Of a DNA stretch of 64,000 nt, positions 58,585 through 64,000 are shown in pieces; within the stretch, counting starts at the first letter, position 1; each line of letters opens with the position of its first letter. This DNA comes from Bacteroidaceae bacterium (lineage in GTDB: Bacteria > Bacteroidota > Bacteroidia > Bacteroidales > Bacteroidaceae), in contig JAFSRW010000084.1 of the NCBI GenBank assembly GCA_017445925.1, positions 1-64,000 of the forward strand, in the 5' to 3' direction. The position numbers and the translations under genes were made by a program. The notes under the pieces were generated by a model, which saw nothing but the letters and a program-made list of their open reading frames with translations, made no database searches and was not told the DNA's origin.

Positions 58585-58632
58585 TATTTTTGCATTTAGC
58601 AACACTATATTTAAGAAAAAGTGTTACCTTTG
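58585..58632 (+). promoter_or_regulatory. Two possible -7 boxes before the HI0933-like gene
   Basis: TATTTTTG (58585-58592) and TACCTTTG (58625-58632) both match TAnnTTTG. The second would start transcription within 1-2 bases of ATG 58641, giving a leaderless mRNA; the first gives a leader of about 42 bases. Neither has a clear -33 box. Confidence 0.5.
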
Positions 58633-58640
58633 CAGTTAAA

Positions 58641-59852
58641 ATGGCAGAAAAAATATCTATAGCTGTTATTGGAGCTGGTGCAGCAGGTTGTTTCTGCGCC
58701 ATAAACCTGAAACGAATGCTGCCTAATGCTGATGTTCACCTCTTTGAGAGTAAAAGTAAAGCATTGGCCAAGGTGGCCGTAACAGGTGGTGGACGTTGTA
58801 ACCTGACCAATACCTTTAAAGGCATTAGCAACCTACAGGAAGTATATCCGAGGGGCGAAAAGTTGATGCGTCGCGCCCTTGCAGTATTTAGCGCAGAAGA
58901 TACCTGTGCGTGGTTTGAGAAAGAGGGTGTACGACTGGTGGCGCAGGAGGATGAATGCATTTTCCCACAATCGCAGGATGCCATGCAGATTGTAAACACA
59001 TTGCTCTACAACATAAAAGGATTAGGTATTCAACTGCATCTAAATGAACAAGTTACGAACATCGAATTAAACAAATGGAATAGGGTAGTGGTTACCACAG
59101 GTGGACATGCCACACTCCAAGGGTTCAGCATGTTAGAGGGATTAGACATTCCAATAGAAATGCCTGTCCCATCGCTATTTACTTTTAACATACAGGGCGA
59201 CTGGCACCAGCTGCTGATGGGTACGGTGGTGGAAGAGGTACAAGCCTTTATCCCCAGCACTAAATTGCGTAGCCATGGTGCGCTGTTGCTCACACATTGG
59301 GGGATGAGTGGCCCTGCTATCCTAAAACTTTCATCTTACGCAGCTCGTTATCTTGCTGAGCAGGAATATGAGAGCCCGCTTTGCATTAATTGGATGGGCA
59401 ACATTAACGAAATGGAAGTACGCTTAATGTTGCAAGATATGATGCAACAACATGCTCAAAAGTTGATTGCCAATTCCTATCCACAGCGTTTTAGCAGTAA
59501 ACTTTGGAACATGTTACTCACACGAATGTGTATTCCAACAACACAACGATGGGGTACTCTTAATGCCAAGCAAGTTAACAAGATGCTTTCCACGCTTACA
59601 GCTGATACCTATCAGATAACTGGGAGATGCCCCTTTAAGGAGGAATTTGTAACGTGCGGAGGCGTTTCATTGAAGGCCATCAATATTAATACGCTGCAAA
59701 GCAAGAAGCATCCAACGCTCTATTTTGCTGGCGAGGTGCTTGATGTAGATGCCATAACGGGTGGATTTAACCTACAGGCAGCGTGGAGCATGGGTTACAT
59801 GGTAGCAAAACACATATTCACAACATACCAAGATAATAACCAAAAAACATGA
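58641..59852 (+). CDS. HI0933/BaiN-like NAD(P)/FAD-dependent oxidoreductase
   Basis: This is a flavoprotein of about 403 residues. ATG 58641 is used because MAEKISIAVIGAGAAGCFCA opens with the FAD loop; the longer frame adds unrelated residues ahead of the promoter. Typical HI0933/BaiN motifs are AKVAVTGGGRCNLTN, EDECIFPQSQDAMQIV, LLLTHWGMSGPAILKLS, VTCGGVSLKAIN and EVLDVDAITGGFNLQAAWSM. The family includes flavoproteins acting on bile acids or other small molecules, but the substrate here is unknown. The stop overlaps the next start (ATGA), so it begins an operon with the LolA-like gene. Confidence 0.9.
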   Translation: MAEKISIAVIGAGAAGCFCAINLKRMLPNADVHLFESKSKALAKVAVTGGGRCNLTNTFKGISNLQEVYPRGEKLMRRALAVFSAEDTCAWFEKEGVRLVAQEDECIFPQSQDAMQIVNTLLYNIKGLGIQLHLNEQVTNIELNKWNRVVVTTGGHATLQGFSMLEGLDIPIEMPVPSLFTFNIQGDWHQLLMGTVVEEVQAFIPSTKLRSHGALLLTHWGMSGPAILKLSSYAARYLAEQEYESPLCINWMGNINEMEVRLMLQDMMQQHAQKLIANSYPQRFSSKLWNMLLTRMCIPTTQRWGTLNAKQVNKMLSTLTADTYQITGRCPFKEEFVTCGGVSLKAININTLQSKKHPTLYFAGEVLDVDAITGGFNLQAAWSMGYMVAKHIFTTYQDNNQKT

Positions 59853-60478
59853 GAATCATATATATTATAATGTTTGCTTTTTCTGTCACCTTAACCGGAA
59901 TGGCAGATACTAAAACAACTTCACAAGTGAAGGCGAGGGAGCTGTTCGACAAAGTCTTTAATATGGTCTTTGGCCCTGAAGGTTCTTCGTTATCATACTC
60001 AGTAAACATTATAGGCCTGTATAAAACACAAGGCCATGTGGTGTACAAGGATAAAAAGATATGCTACGAGGAGAAGCGTTTCTGTGCCTATGAGGACGGT
60101 AAGGTGGCATATATGGTAGATAAGGAAAAGAAGAAGGTGGACATTCACGACTACGACGATGAAAGCAAGGATAAGTATCTGTCGATGTTCAAATATGACG
60201 TAGACAATTTTGCCTATAGCTACAAGGACAAAGGGGAATACTACGAACTAACGGCCAAGGTGAAGAACTCTAAGTTCTTTGGCATCAGGTCTGTTACAGC
60301 GCTCATTCGTAAGAGTAACCTTCATCCTGTTAGCCTCTCCATAAAGTTGGCCTTCATTACTACAACAGTACAAATATCAGACTTCCACAGTGGCAATATA
60401 GATGAAAGTGTGTTCATCTTTCCCAAAAGCCGATTCACAGATTATAAGTATGTGGATCATAGGGGAGAGAAAAAGTGA
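59849..60478 (+). CDS. LolA-like exported protein
   Basis: This is a 209-residue exported protein (MRIIYIIMFAFSVTLTGMAD signal) with a LolA/LolB-like fold pattern (YSVNIIGLYKTQGHVVYKDK; VAYMVDKEKKKVDIHDYDDE; HPVSLSIKLAFITTTVQISD). It probably binds lipids or lipoproteins in the periplasm. Sequence similarity is at fold level only, so the role in lipoprotein sorting is not certain. Confidence 0.65.
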   Translation: MRIIYIIMFAFSVTLTGMADTKTTSQVKARELFDKVFNMVFGPEGSSLSYSVNIIGLYKTQGHVVYKDKKICYEEKRFCAYEDGKVAYMVDKEKKKVDIHDYDDESKDKYLSMFKYDVDNFAYSYKDKGEYYELTAKVKNSKFFGIRSVTALIRKSNLHPVSLSIKLAFITTTVQISDFHSGNIDESVFIFPKSRFTDYKYVDHRGEKK

Positions 60479-60527
60479 TAAATAATAGTTACAAACAACT
60501 TGTTAACTCGTCAACTAAAACAGATAA

Positions 60528-61607
60528 ATGGAAAAGATTCAATTTCAGTGCGACTATAACGAGGGATGTGCCCCTCAGATTATGCAGCGGTTGGTGGAGA
60601 CCAATCTGGAACAGAACATTGGTTACGGCGAAGACCCTCATTGTGAACATGCCAGAGAACTGATACGTAAGGTTTGTCAGGCGCCCGAAGCCGATGTACA
60701 CTTCTTGGTGGGTGGAACACAGGCTAACGCAACCATAATAAGTAGTATTTTGCGTCCTTATCAGGGTGTGATAGCGGCTACAACTGGACATATTTCTGTG
60801 CATGAAACGGGTGCCATAGAACATAGTGGGCACAAGGTGCTGACGTTGCCAGCAACAAACGGCAAGATAACGGCGGAACAGATAGAAAAGTGCTTGTTTG
60901 ACCATTATCATGAGGATGGACCTGAACACGCTGTTCAGCCAGCTATGGTCTATATCAGCTATCCCACCGAATATGGCACGCTGTACACCAAACAAGAACT
61001 AACAGATATACATAAGGTTTGTCGGGAATATCAGATCCCTCTCTTTGTAGATGGTGCCCGTCTCGGTTATGGATTAGCAAACAAGGAGAGTGATATCACC
61101 TTGCCAGAGCTGTCTAAGTTGGCAGACGTATTCTATCTTGGAGGAACCAAGCAAGGAGCACTCTTTGGTGAGGCGGTAGTCATTACAAATTCTGCTTTGA
61201 AGAGAGACTTCCGTTACTTTATAAAGCAGGGTGGGGGTATGTTAGCTAAAGGCAGACTCTTGGGAATCCAATACGAGGAGTTGATGCAGAACGACTTATA
61301 TCTCACTCTTGCACGTCACGCTAACAAACAGGCAGAACGCATCCGTGAGGCGTTGTTGCAAAAGGGTTACAAGATGGCTGTGCCTAGTCCAACTAACCAG
61401 CAGTTCTTCGTGTTACCAAATGACCACCTGAAGAAACTGGAGGAGAAGTATGTAATGAGTATTTGGGGCGTTGCAGATGCCAATTATACCATAGTCCGTT
61501 TCTGTACCAGTTGGGCAACTAAAGAGGAGAATGTAGATAAATTGATTAAGGATATAAATAGCCTCACCCCCGCCCCCTCTCCCGTGGGCGAGGGGAGAAA
61601 TAAATGA
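60528..61607 (+). CDS. ltaE: Low-specificity L-threonine aldolase
   Basis: This is a PLP-dependent aldolase of 359 residues that splits L-threonine or L-allo-threonine into glycine and acetaldehyde. Motifs are FQCDYNEGCAPQIMQRL, GYGEDPHCEHA, FLVGGTQANATIIS, PLFVDGARLGYGLA and the PLP lysine in YLGGTKQGALFGE. The last 12 residues (LTPAPSPVGEGR) are encoded by a GC-rich repeat that replaced the natural C-terminus. It lies 49 bases after the LolA-like gene and 25 before menA. Confidence 0.92.
   Translation: MEKIQFQCDYNEGCAPQIMQRLVETNLEQNIGYGEDPHCEHARELIRKVCQAPEADVHFLVGGTQANATIISSILRPYQGVIAATTGHISVHETGAIEHSGHKVLTLPATNGKITAEQIEKCLFDHYHEDGPEHAVQPAMVYISYPTEYGTLYTKQELTDIHKVCREYQIPLFVDGARLGYGLANKESDITLPELSKLADVFYLGGTKQGALFGEAVVITNSALKRDFRYFIKQGGGMLAKGRLLGIQYEELMQNDLYLTLARHANKQAERIREALLQKGYKMAVPSPTNQQFFVLPNDHLKKLEEKYVMSIWGVADANYTIVRFCTSWATKEENVDKLIKDINSLTPAPSPVGEGRNK
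61561..61596. repeat. GC-rich repeat, copy at the 3' end of the threonine aldolase gene
   Basis: This is a 36-base element beginning GCCTCACCCCCGCCCCCTCT and containing CCCGTGGG. It is 32/36 identical to the reverse complement of the copy at 61664-61699, and related to the element at 12865. Confidence 0.85.
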
Positions 61608-61632
61608 AAAAAGATGTAATGAGGTAAGAAAC

Positions 61633-62598
61633 ATGATTGAGAAGAATAAAAGAAGAACGAAATTCCCCTCGCCCATGGGAGAGGGGATAGGGGTGAGGCC
61701 CTCTAAAGCTTGGCTGTTAGCTGCTCGACCCAAAACTCTTACTGGAGCTATAATTCCTGTTATCTTAGGTGGCGCTTTAGCTTATCATGACGGTGTATTA
61801 AACTGGTCCCTTGTTATCTGCTGTTCGCTCTTTGCCGGATTTATGCAGGTTGCCGCCAATATGATTAACGACCTGTACGACTTTGAGAAAGGTACTGATC
61901 GTGAAGACCGCCTTGGGCCCGAACGAGCTTGTGCCCAAGGGTGGATTACACCTAAGGCTATGCGTTACGGTATTGGAGTAATATTATGTTTAGCATCTAT
62001 TGCTGGACTTGTTGCGTTATCGCTCTGTTGGAAAAGTTTACCTTATTATGGCATAGAATTGTTGGCAACGGGCGTTGTTTGCATTATCTTTGCCTTCTTG
62101 TACACCTATGGCCTTTCGTACATGGGATTGGGAGATGTTTTAGTATTGATATTCTTCGGCCTGGTTCCCGTATGTGGTACCTATTATATTCAAGCGCATG
62201 AGATTACTACACCAGCTATTCTCTTAGGGTTTATAGCCGGTATCAGCATAGACGCCTTATTAGTCATCAACAACTTCAGGGACAGAGAACAAGATCGTAT
62301 TTCAGGCAAAAAAACGCTTGTTGTACTTTTGGGAGAACGTTTCGGATTATTTCATTATATGGCCATTCCCATCATCTCTTGTTGGTTTGCTATCTTGTTG
62401 TGTTATTTCATTGGCGGCAGACAGCTGTATTTTCAGCTTGTAGGCTTGGTGTACCTTTCGCTTCATATATATGCATGGGTTAAGATGAGAGAAATTCGCA
62501 GCGGTAAAGCCTTGAATCATATCCTTGGTCTTACCAGCCGGAACATGTTCATTTTTGCATTACTTTTAGCTACAGCAATAATTTTCGCTAACCGCTAA
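61633..62598 (+). CDS. menA: 1,4-dihydroxy-2-naphthoate polyprenyltransferase (MenA)
   Basis: This is a UbiA-type prenyltransferase in menaquinone synthesis that joins DHNA to a polyprenyl chain in the inner membrane. It has 321 residues with about eight membrane segments. Motifs are AARPKTLTGAIIPVILGGAL, the Asp-rich MINDLYDFEKGTDREDRLGP and the second motif NNFRDREQDRISGKKTLVV. The first 22 residues before SKAWLLAARPKT are unusual: they come from a GC-rich repeat (FPSPMGEGIGVR), so translation may really begin there or nearby. The rest of the men genes are not in the window. Confidence 0.93.
   Translation: MIEKNKRRTKFPSPMGEGIGVRPSKAWLLAARPKTLTGAIIPVILGGALAYHDGVLNWSLVICCSLFAGFMQVAANMINDLYDFEKGTDREDRLGPERACAQGWITPKAMRYGIGVILCLASIAGLVALSLCWKSLPYYGIELLATGVVCIIFAFLYTYGLSYMGLGDVLVLIFFGLVPVCGTYYIQAHEITTPAILLGFIAGISIDALLVINNFRDREQDRISGKKTLVVLLGERFGLFHYMAIPIISCWFAILLCYFIGGRQLYFQLVGLVYLSLHIYAWVKMREIRSGKALNHILGLTSRNMFIFALLLATAIIFANR
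61664..61699. repeat. GC-rich repeat, inverted copy at the 5' end of menA
   Basis: This is the inverted partner of 61561-61596, 67 bases apart. It is translated as FPSPMGEGIGVR at the N-terminus of MenA. The pair can form a long stem spanning the two gene ends. Confidence 0.85.
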
Positions 62599-62648
62599 CC
62601 TCTCAACGATAACTAACAATAACTAAACATAACATCTGTTAATTAGAA

Positions 62649-63611
62649 ATGAATACGGCGGCTTTTATAAAGCAGAATTCCTTATTCCTCTCAATGGCTA
62701 TAGGAGCACTCGTTTATGAGTTGTTTTCACATATTTCTTGTCTGGAGCCAGTAAGTCGTACAATGGGTCCGCTGCTTCCAGAATGGCTTCCTATAGGACT
62801 ATTCCTGCTGCTGTACGCCACATTCTGCAAGATAAAGATTTCGGAGATGAAGCCACGCACCTGGCATTTTGTTATTCAACTGGTACGTACCTCCTTAGCT
62901 GCCTTTATGGTGCTGTTAATCACACTTTTCGGTAGCAATGCCGATGTGAAACTGATTCTTGAGGGTATGTTCATCTGCTTTATCTGTCCTACAGCAGCCG
63001 CTGTCGTTGTAGTTACAGAGAAACTGGGTGGCAGCATTGGCTCCCTGACTACCTTCACTATCATAGCCAATATGGTCACTATGGTCATAATTCCCTTCTT
63101 TTTCCCCATAGTGGAACGTGGTGCTGACATCACCTTCCTCTCGGCTATGCTTATGATTCTGAGAAATGTAACCATGGTACTTGTCGCGCCATTGTTTCTT
63201 GCTTTGCTGTCAAGACGTATTATGCCTAATTTTGTTCGCCGTCTTAACAGCCACAAGAACATAGGTTTCTATATCTGGTGCATAAACCTAAGTATTGTAA
63301 CAGGAATAACCTTACACAATATAGAACGAAGTTGTATTACCGGCTGGGTGCTTTGGATTCTGCTGATAGCTCCTCTTTTTGTATCTCTTCTTCAGTTTGG
63401 CCTTGGAAAACTGATAGGGAAACATTGGAACGACAGTATTAGTGCCGGGCAAGCTTTAGGACAAAAAAATACGGTGGTTGGAATCTGGCTTACGCTGACT
63501 TTCCTGAATCCGCTTGCTGCCATATCTCCAGGTGCATACGTGCTTTGGCAGAATCTGGTTAACGGCTGGCAGATAAGGTACAAGGAGAAGCACGGGAATG
63601 TAAAATGGTAA
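62649..63611 (+). CDS. BASS (bile acid:sodium symporter)-like transporter
   Basis: This is a 320-residue inner-membrane protein with about nine to ten hydrophobic segments (SLFLSMAIGALVYELFSHIS; FVIQLVRTSLAAFMVLLITL; LEGMFICFICPTAAAVVVVT). The CPTAAAVVV region and GQALGQKNTVVGIWLTLTFL match the crossover motifs of BASS-type sodium symporters. The substrate is unknown; pantoate, pyruvate or bile acids are known for relatives. It is probably the last gene of the rightward operon. Confidence 0.75.
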   Translation: MNTAAFIKQNSLFLSMAIGALVYELFSHISCLEPVSRTMGPLLPEWLPIGLFLLLYATFCKIKISEMKPRTWHFVIQLVRTSLAAFMVLLITLFGSNADVKLILEGMFICFICPTAAAVVVVTEKLGGSIGSLTTFTIIANMVTMVIIPFFFPIVERGADITFLSAMLMILRNVTMVLVAPLFLALLSRRIMPNFVRRLNSHKNIGFYIWCINLSIVTGITLHNIERSCITGWVLWILLIAPLFVSLLQFGLGKLIGKHWNDSISAGQALGQKNTVVGIWLTLTFLNPLAAISPGAYVLWQNLVNGWQIRYKEKHGNVKW

Positions 63612-63644
63612 ATCCACCCCCTTAATCGGAGATGGATTTACCAT
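63605..63644. terminator. Strong hairpin between convergent genes
   Basis: ATGGTAAATCCA (63605-63616) is the exact reverse complement of 63633-63644, a 12-bp stem with a 16-base loop. The stem includes the stop codon of the BASS-like gene. It probably ends transcription from both directions. Confidence 0.75.
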
Positions 63645-63649
63645 TTAAT

Positions 63650-63672
63650 TTAACTATCAACTCTAAACTTTA
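63650..63672 (-). repeat. AGTTTAGAGTT-type repeat after the rubrerythrin-like stop codon
   Basis: On the minus strand the TAA stop is followed by AGTTTAGAGTTGATAGTT, identical to the sequence after the stop at 14702. Confidence 0.75.
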
Positions 63673-64000
63673 TTTCTTGAAATAACGGTTGAAAAGTCCT
63701 TGGAAGCCGGCACCATGACGGGCCTCGTCCTTAGCCATTTCATGAACAGAATCGTGGATAGCATCCAGATTTAGCTGCTTGGCAACCTTGGCAATCTCCA
63801 TCTTACCCTTGCAAGCACCTTCTTCTGCCATCATACGTTTCTCCACATTTGTCTTGGTGTCCCAAACTACCTCGCCTAACATTTCTGCAAAGCGTGAAGC
63901 ATGGTCTGCCTCTTCATAAGCATAACGTTTGAAAGCCTCTGCTATTTCTGGGTAGCCCTCACGGTCAGCCTGACGACTCATTGCCAGATACATTCCAACC
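63670..64000 (-). CDS. Rubrerythrin/ferritin-family diiron protein, N-terminus cut by window edge
   Basis: About 110 residues of the C-terminal part are visible. They show a ferritin-like diiron bundle ([20 protein letters not shown], with EExx[21 protein letters not shown], with ExxxDExxH). The frame continues to base 64000 without a start (the ATG at 63993 is preceded by Val-Gly codons in frame), so the N-terminal half lies outside. It resembles NADH peroxidase/rubrerythrin-type proteins of anaerobes that detoxify peroxide. Any rubredoxin domain would be at the missing N-terminus; none is at the C-terminus. Confidence 0.9.
   Translation of the reverse strand, partial: VGMYLAMSRQADREGYPEIAEAFKRYAYEEADHASRFAEMLGEVVWDTKTNVEKRMMAEEGACKGKMEIAKVAKQLNLDAIHDSVHEMAKDEARHGAGFQGLFNRYFKK

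Noticed and set aside
57683-58640. TPP riboswitch near the THI5-like gene
   Set aside because: I found no conserved CUGAGA/ACCUGA-type core in the leader regions of the leftward operon.
1-64000. tRNA, rRNA, tmRNA, insertion sequence or integrase
   Set aside because: None was recognised by reading both strands; a covariance-model scan would be needed to exclude small RNAs.

Overview
The window looks like a chromosomal segment of a Bacteroidales bacterium, most likely Prevotellaceae (inference). The visible signs are promoters of the Bacteroidetes type (TTTG, about 20 bases, then TAnnTTTG), a GH97 glycosidase, a DUF4369/TlpA thioredoxin, a CotH/beta-helix surface protein, DUF5686, DUF4833, and C-terminal GIYIxNGKK tails. 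I see no rRNA, tRNA, CRISPR array, insertion sequence or prophage.

Left part (1-13.4 kb): the 3' part of a type I restriction HsdR gene; a 500-base spacer with nested inverted repeats; an operon for a secreted tandem GH5-like protein, a metallo-beta-lactamase-fold hydrolase and a secreted ADP-ribosylglycohydrolase-family protein; a small His/Cys-rich membrane protein with a His-rich TonB-dependent receptor (probably metal uptake); and a leftward group of a cysteine desulfidase-like gene, a Y-family polymerase and a YolD-like gene.

Middle (13.4-35.5 kb): a secreted serine hydrolase; a leftward operon flavodoxin lipoprotein - DUF1846 - TlpA - GH97; an acyl-ligase/ACP/acyltransferase fusion; a PurF homologue without its catalytic cysteine; a 1243-residue CotH protein; a PH-domain membrane protein; a His/Arg-rich secreted protein; a decayed mobile-element remnant; a TraB/GumN protein; and a tricorn-like S41 protease.

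Vitamin B6 locus (35.4-39 kb): pdxS-pdxT makes PLP. Divergent from it is a gene fusing a ThiD-like kinase domain, with the catalytic cysteine replaced by glycine, to an AraC-type DNA-binding domain. Both divergent promoters carry the same 8-base motif between their -33 and -7 boxes, so this is probably a B6-sensing regulator and its operator. An NAD(P)H-hydrate dehydratase and a clan GH-A glycosidase follow.

Two large operons are the best candidates for undescribed systems. (a) 41.1-50.4 kb, rightward: GNAT protein, ketosynthase, ACP, two hotdog dehydratases, a FAD desaturase/reductase-like enzyme, a DUF5686 outer-membrane protein, FabG, DUF4833 and a hotdog thioesterase. This is a dedicated type II fatty-acid or polyene-like pathway of unknown product. 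(b) 58.4-50.5 kb, leftward: cytidylate-kinase-like protein, orphan THI5-like binding protein, a sensor-SpoIIE-RsbW-like fusion, an SLC13 transporter, a STAS protein, a (p)ppGpp synthetase and a (p)ppGpp hydrolase. This appears to join a partner-switch sensor to alarmone metabolism.

Right end (58.6-64 kb): BaiN/HI0933-like flavoprotein, LolA-like protein, threonine aldolase, MenA, a BASS-like transporter, and the C-terminal part of a rubrerythrin-family gene. Several short repeat families (a GC-rich palindrome, AGTTTAGAGTT after stop codons, and A/G-rich tandem repeats) recur in spacers and have entered coding sequences.
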